The notes: generated from the sequence alone by a model not told the origin. 34,209 bases of DNA from Desulfobacter curvatus DSM 3379 (GCF_000373985.1 NZ_KB893091.1:1-34209); one strand, 5' to 3'; shown: positions 7,115 to 16,038, counted from the stretch's first letter. A program made the numbers and translations.

Positions 7115-10099
7115 CTAAATTTTATGAAGGATCAACGGCTCACGCCCTTCTGCCTCCAGTTCCTGGTTGGCCTGTTCCAGCAGTGGTTTTGAGGAAATCA
7201 CGGAAATGCCCTTGGCTGCGTCGTCCCGGAAAAAATACCGGTCTGCCGTTTCCATGATCTTTTGCTTGTCCATACCCAGCAGGGCATCCTTGAATCCTTT
7301 GCGAATCTCATCTGATAACTTAGTGATTTGGCGATAAAACGCTTTCATGGCAGAAGGGGCAGGTGTTTCCGGCTTATCAATTTCCGAGCAGACCTGAAGG
7401 ATGGCTTCTTTTACGTCTGTATCGGTGAATTGTCCCCGGGTAATAAAATCACAGGCATCTGCGTAAACATCCAGGGTCCGCTTGATATGGGGATCACGGT
7501 AAGAACCAAATGAAAAAATACCCTCTTCCATGTTGTACAGGGCAAATCCACCGTATGCTCCGCCTTTTTCCCTGATTTCCCGATGCAAAAACAGAGAACG
7601 CAAAAGCTTGGCAATGACGGACAGGGCCGGTGCGTCTTCATGGGAGATGCGCACGGCTTTAAAAGACTGTCCCACAAAAGAAACGGCTGTATTGGTCATC
7701 CAGCCATCGTAGGGCCTCAGGGTATCTACTTTTATCTGTGGTGTATGAAAGGCCTGGCTGCTGCCGTTGGGCAGGTTGTCGTAAATCTTTTCAATACGCT
7801 TATCTGCCTGAATCATGGACGAAACAGACCCGATAACAGCAGGTTTAAAATTATCTTTTCTCATGACGGCACACGCCATGGCAGAAAGGTCTTTTTCCAA
7901 TTCAGCCAAGGTCTGGACACCTGTTTTTTCATTATTTACCCTGGCGGTAAGATCCTTGATCAGGGAGTACTGGGCGATGCCGTGCCACAGCTCATTAATA
8001 CTGGCTGCCGTTGACAGGTGCCGGGCAGACAGGGTTATGGCATACCTGTGTCCGGACCCGACAATTGAGGCTTCAAGACCTGCCTGATATTGTAAAATCA
8101 GGCTTTTGAGCCGGTCGTGGTCTTTAAAGGCACTGTCATTAATATATTCATCCACCATATCAAATAGATGATCAATATTCCGGTCCAGGGCTTTTCCCTG
8201 CAAGGCCAGAAAGGAATGACCTTTGCCCTCATGGTCAAAATGGGTACCGGAAAAGGGAGACATGGAAATGCCGCCGGTATAAAGGTCCATACGTTCGGCC
8301 ATCTGCACATAGGAAGACTTTTTGGTTCCTGCATTCGTAAAAGCCCGTGCGAAAAACGGCACCATGGGAAAAAGCTCCGGTGCAATGTTTCCACCACCTG
8401 CCGGACAGGTAAAATAGAGAATGCCCGAAGTGGCCTTGTCAAAGGCGGTGGTGCAGGTGATGCCCCGTATGGTGTCTGGATGAACAATTTCAATTTCAGG
8501 GGGTACGTCTTCAAGCTCTAAGGTAGGCAGAACATCCAAATTTTCTTCTGTTTCCTGAAGTGCTTTCAGGGCTGCCGCATCCCTGTTGATTTGTACAAGT
8601 TCCGCTTCACTCAGTTTTTTTCGTTTTTCCTGAAGTTCCTTGTGTATATTTTCTGCCTGGCGGGTTTCAAGACTTTCATCCGGGGCAAGGGTAAACAGCA
8701 GTCTGTGGGGGTTATCCAGAAAATACCGGCGAATTCGACCTTCCAGGAAGGGACCCTTGGCCAGCTCGTCCTGCAATTTTTCCAAATCACTGTCAATGTT
8801 AATGGCGGCTACGGGATCACCATCATGAACCGTGACCGAAGCAACACCCATCAGCAGTTTGATGCCATAGGGATATGGTGTATTGGTGATCTCCTTGCGG
8901 GAAAATTCGATCTGGTGGATGGCAGAATCTATTAAATGTTGGTCAATCCCTTTGTTGACAAGGGCTTCAAGGGTGCTAAAAATAATTTTCTCTACTTGGG
9001 GGACTGCAGAGACCTCAATATCTTTCAACCCGCAGACAAACATAGTGTCCCGATTATCCGAATCAAACCCTGTACCATCACACAGGGCAGAACCCAAGGT
9101 GCTGTCAATGAGCGCTTTTCTCAAAGGAGATGCAGAATTTCCAATAAGAACCTGTTCAAGCACCGCCATAACCATCACTTCAAAATGATCTGCGATATCA
9201 GGTGTCAGCCAGGCCACACAACCCTGGTATTTGGCAGCGATATTATCGGTGTCTGAGTAGGCATATGCCTGGGTCATGGTTTTAGGGGACTGCCACCGGG
9301 GCTGGGAAGGCACCCGGGTATCCATTTCAAGAAAATCGAACCTGGAGAGTACCTTTTCTTCAATAAAACTTAAACTCTCTTCCAGGGGCAAATCCCCATA
9401 TGTATAGAAATAGCTGTTGGAGGGGTGGTAATACTTTGCGTGAAACGCCTTGAGTCCCTCGTGGGTGAGTTTTGGAATATCTGCGGGTTCGCCGCCTGAG
9501 TTATTGGCATAGGTGGTGTCCGGGTAAAGCCCTTTAAGCAGGGCCCGGGACATGACCTGACCGGGTGAGGACATGGCCCCTTTCATTTCATTGTAAACCA
9601 CCCCTTTATAAACCAGTTCCGGTTCCCCGTTTTCCCCCGGTTCCAATTCAAGCCGATGGCCTTCCTGTTTAAAACTTAAATGATCAATATCCGGAAAAAA
9701 CGCCGCATCCAGATAGACATCCATCAGGTTATAATAATCTTTTTTATTCTGGGTGGAAAAGGGGTACATGGTCCAGTCCGATGCAGTGAACGCATTCATA
9801 AAGGTGGACAGGCTTCGTTTAAGCATGGAAAAAAAAGGATCCCGGACCTTATATTTCTCGGACCCGCACAGCACGGTATGTTCAAGTATATGGGCAACCC
9901 CCGTGGAATCCGTGGGAACGGTTCTGAAAAATACCCCAAAGGTGTTTTCCTTATCCTCATTGGCAACGTGGATGTGGACAGCTTTTGTCTTCTCATGGAC
10001 CAGTTGGATGAGATGGGCGTTAATTGCAGGCAGGGGCGATACCTGTTTAATTGTGTAGCCGCTTACGGCCTGCCCGGGTGTAAATGCAGTCTGATTCAT
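7115..10099 (-). CDS. PreP/Cym1-type M16C peptidase
   Basis: A 994-aa insulinase-superfamily zinc metallopeptidase of the presequence-protease type, which degrades short unfolded peptides inside a closed chamber. The inverted zinc motif HILEH is at residues ~70-74, followed by TVLCGSEKY and the downstream acidic ligand region (YKGVVYNEMKGAMSSP). The second M16 half is inactive, as usual, and contains the R/Y region near the C-terminus (GGAYGGFALYN). The length is standard for PreP. The ATG at 10099 is chosen over the in-frame TTG at 10114 because AGGA lies just upstream of it. No signal peptide is seen, so it is probably cytoplasmic. It leads an operon with the small lipoprotein and YciI-like genes. 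Confidence 0.93.
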   Translation of the reverse strand: MNQTAFTPGQAVSGYTIKQVSPLPAINAHLIQLVHEKTKAVHIHVANEDKENTFGVFFRTVPTDSTGVAHILEHTVLCGSEKYKVRDPFFSMLKRSLSTFMNAFTASDWTMYPFSTQNKKDYYNLMDVYLDAAFFPDIDHLSFKQEGHRLELEPGENGEPELVYKGVVYNEMKGAMSSPGQVMSRALLKGLYPDTTYANNSGGEPADIPKLTHEGLKAFHAKYYHPSNSYFYTYGDLPLEESLSFIEEKVLSRFDFLEMDTRVPSQPRWQSPKTMTQAYAYSDTDNIAAKYQGCVAWLTPDIADHFEVMVMAVLEQVLIGNSASPLRKALIDSTLGSALCDGTGFDSDNRDTMFVCGLKDIEVSAVPQVEKIIFSTLEALVNKGIDQHLIDSAIHQIEFSRKEITNTPYPYGIKLLMGVASVTVHDGDPVAAINIDSDLEKLQDELAKGPFLEGRIRRYFLDNPHRLLFTLAPDESLETRQAENIHKELQEKRKKLSEAELVQINRDAAALKALQETEENLDVLPTLELEDVPPEIEIVHPDTIRGITCTTAFDKATSGILYFTCPAGGGNIAPELFPMVPFFARAFTNAGTKKSSYVQMAERMDLYTGGISMSPFSGTHFDHEGKGHSFLALQGKALDRNIDHLFDMVDEYINDSAFKDHDRLKSLILQYQAGLEASIVGSGHRYAITLSARHLSTAASINELWHGIAQYSLIKDLTARVNNEKTGVQTLAELEKDLSAMACAVMRKDNFKPAVIGSVSSMIQADKRIEKIYDNLPNGSSQAFHTPQIKVDTLRPYDGWMTNTAVSFVGQSFKAVRISHEDAPALSVIAKLLRSLFLHREIREKGGAYGGFALYNMEEGIFSFGSYRDPHIKRTLDVYADACDFITRGQFTDTDVKEAILQVCSEIDKPETPAPSAMKAFYRQITKLSDEIRKGFKDALLGMDKQKIMETADRYFFRDDAAKGISVISSKPLLEQANQELEAEGREPLILHKI

Positions 10100-10217
10100 A
10101 TATTTTCCTGTCAAAGATTTCGCTTAACCGTCTTAGGGCATGGGCCTCGTTTCGCATATTTTCATGGGGTTACGAATTCGAATGATCCCGGGCTAAATAG
10201 TAAAGCCTTTGAGGGAT

Positions 10218-10577
10218 CTAAATTCTTTTGTAAATTCCCCGGCTGACCCGTTTGATCTTCTCTATTTTATCCAGCCTGAAAATAATATTTCTCAATTTTT
10301 TATCGTCAAAACCTGTAGCCGCCTTAATGGTCTTAAAATTAGTGCCTTCCGGATGGTTTTCGATAATACTGAGCACGATGGAAGATGCACTCTTTTTCCT
10401 TGGCGTCCGGCTTTTGTTTTTCTGTCTGCTCGACGGATGATTCTGGTAAATCAATTGTTCTAGCTTGTCAAGCCTTTTGTGAATATTAGCAATATCTTCT
10501 TTGGTTGGAATATCCAGACGATGGAGAAGCATTTTAATAAAGTTCTCCCAATTGTTGCTGAATTCTGTCGGTTCCAT
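10218..10577 (-). CDS. small putative winged-helix DNA-binding protein
   Basis: A 119-aa hypothetical. Residues ~1-45 look like a coiled coil (DIPTKEDIANIHKRLDKLEQL), followed by a basic linker (RQKNKSRTPRKKSAS). The C-terminal ~50 residues resemble a winged helix (VLSIIENHPEGTNFKTIKAATGFDDKKLRNIIFRLDKIEKIKRVSRGIYKRI). The first part recalls phasin-like or poly(3-hydroxyalkanoate)-associated regulators. The arrangement (oligomerisation helix, basic hinge, HTH) suggests a nucleic-acid-binding regulator, but I cannot name the family. GAAGGA precedes ATG. It lies 118 bp upstream of the PreP-like gene and could be its first co-transcribed partner or its regulator. Confidence 0.75.
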   Translation of the reverse strand: MEPTEFSNNWENFIKMLLHRLDIPTKEDIANIHKRLDKLEQLIYQNHPSSRQKNKSRTPRKKSASSIVLSIIENHPEGTNFKTIKAATGFDDKKLRNIIFRLDKIEKIKRVSRGIYKRI

Positions 10578-10989
10578 ATGTCAATCCTTCTTAAAAACTT
10601 AGGTTTTACCGTGTCTTAAATTTTAAAAAGACCGGTAGATCCTGTTTAACGCTCATCCATTAATTTAGTTATAGTAATTTTCTTTAAGGTGTCGCTTTAA
10701 GGTGTCGATTGATGATTAACGCTCTTTATTTTAATATAATATTTTATGAAATTACTTCTTAAATCTATCAAAGTCAAGTGGGCCATATCTAAATAAGTAA
10801 AAAAAAGTATCTGGCAGAAGTTGTTAAATTTTATGGAAATTATTAAAAAACTGTGATTTACTGATATTCACCTTGGAAATTTCAAAGGAAAACCACTACT
10901 GTTAATCTTTTATTCTTTTTCCAAAACAAAATATGGGACATATGGCGTTCTGGATTTAAACGGCCAAGAAACGGAGAACAAAAAGGGGA
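10578..10989. other. AT-rich divergent intergenic region
   Basis: 412 bp between divergently read genes, so it must hold promoters for both. It contains a 13-bp tandem duplication CTTTAAGGTGTCG near 10681-10707 and, just before ksgA, the stretch AACGGCCAAGAAAC that recurs upstream of prs. No gene or stable hairpin was recognised. A promoter could not be assigned with confidence. Confidence 0.4.
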
Positions 10990-11841
10990 ATGACGCATCC
11001 TGGGGAGTTATTAAAAAAAAACGGGCTATATGCCGGAAAGGAGTTGGGCCAAAACTTTTTATCCAACCCGGCAACAGCCCAGATGATTGTGGATAGAACC
11101 GGGGTTGATAAAGAGACTACCGTGCTTGAAATCGGTCCGGGGTTAGGCGCGATTACCCTGCCCTTGGCAAGGGCATGCAAACGGGTTGTGGCGGTTGAAA
11201 AAGACCGCCGTATGATACCACTGCTTGAAGGAGAATTGGCCGATGAGGGAATCTGCAATGTTACGATTATCAATGGGAACATTCTAAAAACGGATATCAG
11301 GGAGATCGCAGGAACAGAAAAAATTGTAGTGATCGGCAATTTGCCATACAATATTTCTTCCCAGATCCTTTTTCAGCTGGTTACAATCCGGCAGGTTGTG
11401 ACACGCGCGTTTCTAATGTTTCAAAAGGAACTTGCCCAACGCCTTCTTTCGTCACCCGGCACCAAAGACTATTCAAGGCTTTCTGCAGTGGTTCAGTATG
11501 CATCAAAAATCAGCCGGGTTGCAGATATCCGGCCCAATAACTTTTTTCCCAGGCCGGAAGTGGACTCCACAGTCCTGCGCTTTGATTTTTTTGAAACCAA
11601 AGGCATGGGAGAAAAGGACGAAATCCTGCTGTTCAGCGTAATCAAAGCAGCATTCTCAAAACGAAGAAAAACCCTTCACAATGCCATGTCAGGCGGGGAA
11701 CTGGGCTTAACCAAAAAAATCGTGGGGATTGCCCTTGAAAACGCCGGCATTGATTCCTCACGGCGGGCTGAGACCCTAAGTGTACAAGAATTTATAGACC
11801 TGTCAAAGGAAGTGCAAAAAGTTATCACCAATGAATCATGA
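10990..11841 (+). CDS. rsmA: 16S rRNA (A1518/A1519) dimethyltransferase RsmA/KsgA
   Basis: This 283-aa enzyme dimethylates two adjacent adenines near the 3' end of 16S rRNA, a late step of small-subunit maturation. Seen are the N-terminal GQNFL (residue ~20), the SAM-binding VLEIGPGLGAIT (~52), the acidic VAVEKDRRM (~75), the NLPYNISS catalytic motif (~117), and the C-terminal region FFPRPEVDS followed by AFSKRRKTLHNAM. The length fits the family. The ATG at 10990 is kept although AAGGGG lies almost against it; GGAG further upstream (10974) may serve. Its TGA overlaps the ATG of the next gene (ATGA), so the two are translationally coupled. Confidence 0.96.
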   Translation: MTHPGELLKKNGLYAGKELGQNFLSNPATAQMIVDRTGVDKETTVLEIGPGLGAITLPLARACKRVVAVEKDRRMIPLLEGELADEGICNVTIINGNILKTDIREIAGTEKIVVIGNLPYNISSQILFQLVTIRQVVTRAFLMFQKELAQRLLSSPGTKDYSRLSAVVQYASKISRVADIRPNNFFPRPEVDSTVLRFDFFETKGMGEKDEILLFSVIKAAFSKRRKTLHNAMSGGELGLTKKIVGIALENAGIDSSRRAETLSVQEFIDLSKEVQKVITNES

Positions 11842-13247
11842 TTGAATCCAGAATTTCCATAGATAAGCTGATTGACGTTGTCCGCCAGGGCGGCCGGGTT
11901 AAAACCGGGGTGGATGTATATGACAGAAACGGCACCCTGCTTTTGGCCAAAGATGTGATGGTGGATAAGACAAAGCCGCTGAAAATCGTTCGAAACAACG
12001 GCCTGCGGCATGTGCCGGTGGCAAGCAATGGTGGCGTTTTTGATGCAGCCGGTAATAAAATAAACATAGGATCTGCGGCCATGCCCGCCTCCTTGCCCCA
12101 TTCATTTTTCGATCCGGAACCTATCAAGACTCAAAACGTAACCGAACGGCTCAAAGAGATCCTTGAACTGCGCAGGCTTGCCGAATCCATAAGTGCCAAA
12201 GCCCAGGCCATTATAAAAAATGCTGTGATCCAAATCAGGCAGACACAGGGGGAATTTGATGTAGATGCCGTATCAGAGCAGGCATCGGAACTTGCATCAT
12301 TTGCCCAAAAAAATAACCACCCCTTTGCATACGCGCCAAGGGAATGGTTTTTCTATGATGACTATTTTTACAACCATGCTACCAATGTCTGCGCATTGGG
12401 CTCCCAGGTATTGCACCGGTTCAACAACGCCTTTTCAAAGATAATGGAAAAATCACTTTGGTCATCACCGGCACTTGCAGGCAATGGATCTTCCGGAATG
12501 TTTTCCTATTACTACCCCGAGGAGATAGATGAAATGTCCTTTGGCCTGTTCATCTATGATTTGGGTAAATCCATGGTGCCGGAAAATATTTTAAACAAAA
12601 CCGCTGCCCTGAGCAAAGATGAAATCGAACTGCTGCGCAGACACGCCAATGATTTCGGATTTACGGTCATTGAAAAAAACCATTTGGGCAGTACGGTGCT
12701 CAGCAACATGATCCGGCATCATCATGGACCACTATATGAGGGCGAACCCGGATGTTATCCTGCGGGCCTGGAGTACGGGATGATGCCGCCCTATGTCAGA
12801 ATATGCAAATTGATGGACATCTATGACGCTATGATTTCCAAGCGCAGTTACCAGGATGCCGTTAACCAGGTTACTGCCGTCACCGGCCTGTTCCGCAGTT
12901 ACGTGCACAAAGACCCCATCCTGCAATTTATTCTGCATGCGTTTGTTAAAACCGTAGGGCTTTATCCGCCGGGCAGCATTGTTTTTCTTAAAAGCGGACA
13001 AATGGCCTATGTTCTTGAGAACGAGGGTCCTCTTGTTCTTCCTTTTACAGACAAAAGCCAGGTCCCGTTGAAATCCAAACCGGATCCTTTTAACGCCGGA
13101 AAACAAACCGGAATTCTTGCCATTGACAGTGACAGAAGCATCAGGCAGCCCAAAAAAATATGGGACTGCCTGCCTGCATTTATCAGGGAAATCGCCCTGC
13201 CCAAGGATCAGGTAGCAGCGGCGGTCGCTGCAATTTCAACTATATAG
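11838..13247 (+). CDS. degenerate HD-GYP domain protein
   Basis: A 469-aa protein. The N-terminal ~75 residues (KTGVDVYDRNGTLLLAKDVMV) resemble the short beta domain often found before HD-GYP modules. The HD-GYP-like part spans ~170-370: HATNVCALG, then YDLGKSMVPENILNK (residues 240-241 are Tyr-Asp where the family has His-Asp), HHH at 294-296 where HHE is usual, CYP at 306-308 in place of GYP, and DIYDAMISKRSYQDA. HD-GYP enzymes hydrolyse cyclic di-GMP; loss of the metal-binding His and the Gly suggests a sensor or weak enzyme. A C-terminal ~100 residues are typical of this subfamily (YPPGSIVFLKSGQMA). The start overlaps the ksgA stop. It converges with prs after only 9 bp. Confidence 0.85.
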   Translation: MIESRISIDKLIDVVRQGGRVKTGVDVYDRNGTLLLAKDVMVDKTKPLKIVRNNGLRHVPVASNGGVFDAAGNKINIGSAAMPASLPHSFFDPEPIKTQNVTERLKEILELRRLAESISAKAQAIIKNAVIQIRQTQGEFDVDAVSEQASELASFAQKNNHPFAYAPREWFFYDDYFYNHATNVCALGSQVLHRFNNAFSKIMEKSLWSSPALAGNGSSGMFSYYYPEEIDEMSFGLFIYDLGKSMVPENILNKTAALSKDEIELLRRHANDFGFTVIEKNHLGSTVLSNMIRHHHGPLYEGEPGCYPAGLEYGMMPPYVRICKLMDIYDAMISKRSYQDAVNQVTAVTGLFRSYVHKDPILQFILHAFVKTVGLYPPGSIVFLKSGQMAYVLENEGPLVLPFTDKSQVPLKSKPDPFNAGKQTGILAIDSDRSIRQPKKIWDCLPAFIREIALPKDQVAAAVAAISTI

Positions 13248-13256
13248 TCCTGCTTG

Positions 13257-14201
13257 TTACGGTTTAAAAAGCGCTGACACACTCTCCCCTGTATGGATAT
13301 GTTTAATGGCCCGGGCAAAAAGTGGTGCCACGGACAAGGATTTCAGCTGGGGAAACTGTTTTTCTGCAGGGATATGCACCGTGTTGGTGACCACGATCCC
13401 GGATATGGCGGTTTTACTTAAATTTTCAACAGCCCGGCCGCAAAGAACCGGGTGGGTCGCACCCACATAAATATTAGCAGCACCTGCCTGTTTTAAGGTA
13501 TCAACGGTGCTCACCAGGGTTCCTCCTGTGGATATTTCATCGTCAAAAACAATGGCATCCAGACCCTTAACATTACCCACAACAAGTCCCTGCTGAACGT
13601 TAGAATCGCTGAGTCGACGTTTGTCAATAATGGCAAGGGAGGTGTCCAGACGTTTGGCAAACCGGCCGGCCCTTTTAGCCCCGCCGGCATCCGTGGCCAC
13701 AACCACCACCTTTGAAAAATCCAGTAATCCTGCAAAATAATCACAGATTGTGGGCATGGCGGTTAAATGATCCACGGGTATGCTGAAAAATCCATGCACG
13801 GCATCGGCGTGCAGGTCCATCGTCAATACCCGGTCTGCCCCGGCAGTTTTCAAAAGATCCGCCACCAGGCGGGCTGCAATGGAAATTCTTGGGGCATCTT
13901 TTTTATCGGAGCGGGCATATGAATAATAGGGGATGACAGCAGTAATCCGCTTGGCAGATGCGCTGCGCAAAGCATCCAGGGTAATCATCAGCTCCATGAG
14001 GTGATCACTGACAGGTGTAGTTAAGGACTGGACCACGAATACATCCTCTTCCCTGACACTTTCTTTAATTTGAACAAATAAATTGTCATTTGAAAACCGG
14101 GACGTTTCCATGGGACTTAAGGGGATTCCGATATGCTTACAGATTTCCGTTGCCAGATCCGGATTGGATCCACCGGAGAATATTTTTAAATTGTCTGTCA
14201 T
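13257..14201 (-). CDS. prs: ribose-phosphate pyrophosphokinase (PRPP synthetase), variant
   Basis: A 314-aa enzyme making phosphoribosyl pyrophosphate from ribose 5-phosphate and ATP, the feedstock of purines (purF lies in this window), pyrimidines, His and Trp. Motifs seen are IFSGGSNPDLA at the N-terminus, PYYSYARSDKK (~90), LLKTAGADRVLTMDLHAD (~115-130), IDKRRLSDSN (~200) and ATHPVLCGRA (~240). The PRPP loop reads FDDEISTGGT instead of the common VDDMIDTAGT, and VVATDAGGAKRA replaces VVSPDVGGVVRA, which marks a divergent branch. All key acidic and Gly/Thr positions are kept, so it should be active. It is convergent with the HD-GYP-like gene and has a very AT-rich upstream region. Confidence 0.92.
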   Translation of the reverse strand: MTDNLKIFSGGSNPDLATEICKHIGIPLSPMETSRFSNDNLFVQIKESVREEDVFVVQSLTTPVSDHLMELMITLDALRSASAKRITAVIPYYSYARSDKKDAPRISIAARLVADLLKTAGADRVLTMDLHADAVHGFFSIPVDHLTAMPTICDYFAGLLDFSKVVVVATDAGGAKRAGRFAKRLDTSLAIIDKRRLSDSNVQQGLVVGNVKGLDAIVFDDEISTGGTLVSTVDTLKQAGAANIYVGATHPVLCGRAVENLSKTAISGIVVTNTVHIPAEKQFPQLKSLSVAPLFARAIKHIHTGESVSALFKP

Positions 14202-14447
14202 TTTAATTTTCCTGAAGGGAGTTTTAATTCGCGTTTTTTAATATCAGTTTAACGGCCAAGAAACAAGAGACAGAGGATGAGAGACAAGCATATATTTTTT
14301 TATTACAGAATGAATATATTAAATATTAATTTAAAAAAACTAATAGTAATAATAACCAACATTTAAATGTTTATTATTGATATAATTATTTGATTATATA
14401 CGATATTATTTTATTTATTTTGTTTAAAATTCGGAATAAAAATTTTT
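14202..14447. other. very AT-rich spacer upstream of prs
   Basis: About 250 bp, with 14290-14450 almost all A/T. It must contain the prs promoter on the minus strand, but the low complexity prevents a confident call. AACGGCCAAGAAAC at 14251-14264 repeats the one before ksgA. No gene was seen. It marks the start of the AT-rich accessory zone. Confidence 0.4.
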
Positions 14448-14634
14448 CAAAAATACAGGGTATTGGAAGCCTGTTTTTTTAAGGGTCCATAAAACAGATT
14501 TTTTGAACAATTTATCATCAGGTTTGCGTTCATACCCTGATATCTTTTAAATCTTAGGTATTCCAGTTAGTTAAAATTTTTTTTTCGATAAGTTTTAAAA
14601 CAGGGTGTCAATAACTTTGATAATGTTCGTGATC
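14448..14634 (-). pseudogene. decayed copy of the RdgC-locus 3' end
   Basis: This stretch is clearly related to 17045-17236, the last ~40 codons plus terminator of the intact RdgC-like second gene, in the same orientation. The reading IIKVIDTLF is kept, then a one-base loss causes a frameshift (stop straight after LTL-F), and codons resembling EKKILTNWNT follow in another frame. The terminator hairpin is also damaged: the left arm still reads AAGCCTGTTTT, but the right arm reads AAAACAGATT instead of AAAACAGGCTT. The upstream part of the gene is missing and is replaced by transposase sequence. Confidence 0.75.
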
Positions 14635-15038
14635 TGAGACGAAAATACTTGTTGTGCCCGAAATTGTGTTCAGCATGATATCCTTGATTTTTCAAGCTGT
14701 TGAAGTTTTCATTTTCCATTTGGCCCTGCCGGCTCAGCTTGGGGTGATCCGTTCGAATGCAGTATCCGTTTTCCGGCATTGATTTCACAATCCTGCTTTT
14801 TGCTACCATCGGTATTCTTTATGGGTTCAGGTGCTAATGGAAGTACTTGACGCTTGTCTGGATGGGCAACAGCGGCACAGAGAGCTTGATGGGAGTAACT
14901 GACGGTTCCATTGCGGTGTTTTTTCTCCAAGTATGAAGGACAATTGACGCTCTCTGACTGAAAATATTGTGTTCCGTCAATCGGGATAATATAGTCGTCT
15001 TCTAAAAAAGCCGATTTTAAAGTTGTTTTGATGTGCAT
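14635..15038 (-). pseudogene. internally deleted DDE transposase (ISNCY-like) remnant
   Basis: Reading from 15038 the protein begins in mid-domain style: PIDGTQYFQSESVNCPSYLEKKH, then YSHQALCAAVAHPDKRQVLPLAPEPI and KKQDCEINAGKRIL, which match the catalytic-core wording of a transposase family with 'IDGTqyfsS...C..C' and 'kqDCE.nA.kR'. The frame then breaks, and a second frame continues with MENENFNSLKNQGYHAEHNFGH, the conserved C-terminal part of the same family. The sequence between (the last catalytic region) is deleted. The N-terminus is also missing. It is therefore a dead fragment. It abuts the decayed RdgC-locus copy, so an insertion or recombination event joined them. Confidence 0.8.
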
Positions 15039-15109
15039 ACTTTAACCAAACTTTTGGCAGACCAAGGGAAATTGTATAGGTGCATTTATTTAATTGACTG
15101 TTGCAATTT

Positions 15110-15141
15110 TTGACAGGGAATGTTTAACCATTCCAATAATG
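15110..15141 (+). promoter_or_regulatory. possible promoter with operator-like palindrome
   Basis: TTGACA at 15110-15115 is directly followed by GGAATG-TTTAAC-CATTCC (15117-15134), a perfect 6-bp inverted repeat that would lie in the promoter spacer. A -10 is not clear (AATAAT at 15136-15141 gives a long spacer). If real, it would drive the lipoprotein gene at 15182 and could bind a repressor. Confidence 0.3.
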
Positions 15142-15181
15142 GTGATTTTAAATAAGTAACTATAAACAATGGAGTAACCTA

Positions 15182-15820
15182 ATGAAACTGCACCAAAATA
15201 TCGTAAGGTTTCTACTGCTGCTATCATTAATCCTAATAGTATCTGGTTGTGCAGTGTTTGAGGGAGGGAATGTGCCAGAAACCCATCTAATTCCAATAGC
15301 GGAAATGGATGAGCCGAAACCTTCGATTTCATATGATATTAACGCAATGGGAGGGCTTTTTAGTACAGGTAATTTACCTGAGCACGTCCAGAACATAATT
15401 GCTGGGGAATTATTGCAAACATTGGAAAAGTCTAATTATTTTAGTCGTATTTCAAAGAATGATGAAGAAGCAGATCTTAATCTCTCTGTCACAATCAAAA
15501 ATACGGGCAACCCAGCAGCTATGATTCCGGCATTCATTACAGGCTTAAGCCTCTATACTATCCCCTCATTTGCAACAGACAATTTCGAAGTTAGAGCCGT
15601 AGCGAAAAATAGACAAGGACACAGCAAAGAATATGTCTTGTCGGACACCTCAACATTAGTTCAATGGTTGCCAATGTTGTTTGTTTTTCCAGTAAAAAAT
15701 TTTTCCGTACTTCCTGAAGTTAGGAAAAATATGTATCGGAATGTCTTAAAGCAAATGAAAGATGATGGTTTTATTTCAGGAGGTACTACAGTAAAAATAT
15801 CCGGGGCTGATTCAAGTTAA
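15182..15820 (+). CDS. lipoprotein of unknown function, 212 aa
   Basis: An exported lipoprotein. The signal peptide has a charged start and a hydrophobic core (FLLLLSLILIVSGC) with the lipobox cysteine at residue 23. The mature part shows a pattern common in LPS-assembly or LptE-like and 'DUF4136-like' envelope lipoproteins: an N-terminal strand, a helix HVQNIIAGELLQTLEKSNYFSRI, a hydrophilic strand region DLNLSVTIKNTG, a hydrophobic stretch AAMIPAFITGLSLYTIPSF, and a C-terminal helix. I do not recognise a named family. GGAG lies 8 nt before ATG. The gene lies in the AT-rich zone with two further lipoproteins downstream, beyond hairpin-repeat copy B. Confidence 0.8.
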   Translation: MKLHQNIVRFLLLLSLILIVSGCAVFEGGNVPETHLIPIAEMDEPKPSISYDINAMGGLFSTGNLPEHVQNIIAGELLQTLEKSNYFSRISKNDEEADLNLSVTIKNTGNPAAMIPAFITGLSLYTIPSFATDNFEVRAVAKNRQGHSKEYVLSDTSTLVQWLPMLFVFPVKNFSVLPEVRKNMYRNVLKQMKDDGFISGGTTVKISGADSS

Positions 15821-15943
15821 TAAAACATAACCAGACAATCAAGTCGGACAGCAACCACGGGCGGTTATCGAGTTTCTTGCTATATTCATCTTCAAGGTTT
15901 CTGGCTGAAAAAGACAAAGTTGCTGCCGCTTATTTACAAGGTT
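15821..15943. other. short spacer before repeat copy B
   Basis: No gene or hairpin recognised. A short open stretch around 15895-15940 (LAEKDKVAAAYLQGL in one frame) has no start and may be a fragment of a lost gene. Confidence 0.3.
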
Positions 15944-16038
15944 TATATGAAAGTCTCCAGCAACTAACTGGATTCTTTCTACCTTTGTTGTGGCCGAAGC
16001 CTATATGTAGATAGACCAAGGACGGCCCGTGGCCGTTC
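15944..16038 (-). repeat. two-hairpin intergenic element, copy B
   Basis: Inverted relative to copies A and C. Hairpin 1 keeps the GGGCCG start and the TCTATCTACA loop, but the inner right arm is mutated (ATATAGG). Hairpin 2 is of the second type: GAAAG, then TCCAG-TTAGTTG-CTGGA, then CTTTC. It is almost identical to copy D over hairpin 2. It lies between two lipoprotein genes read on the other strand. Confidence 0.8.

Noticed and set aside
14709..15038. 110-codon minus-strand frame as an intact gene
   Set aside because: It carries transposase core motifs but lacks the N-terminus and breaks before the last catalytic region, so it is called a pseudogene.
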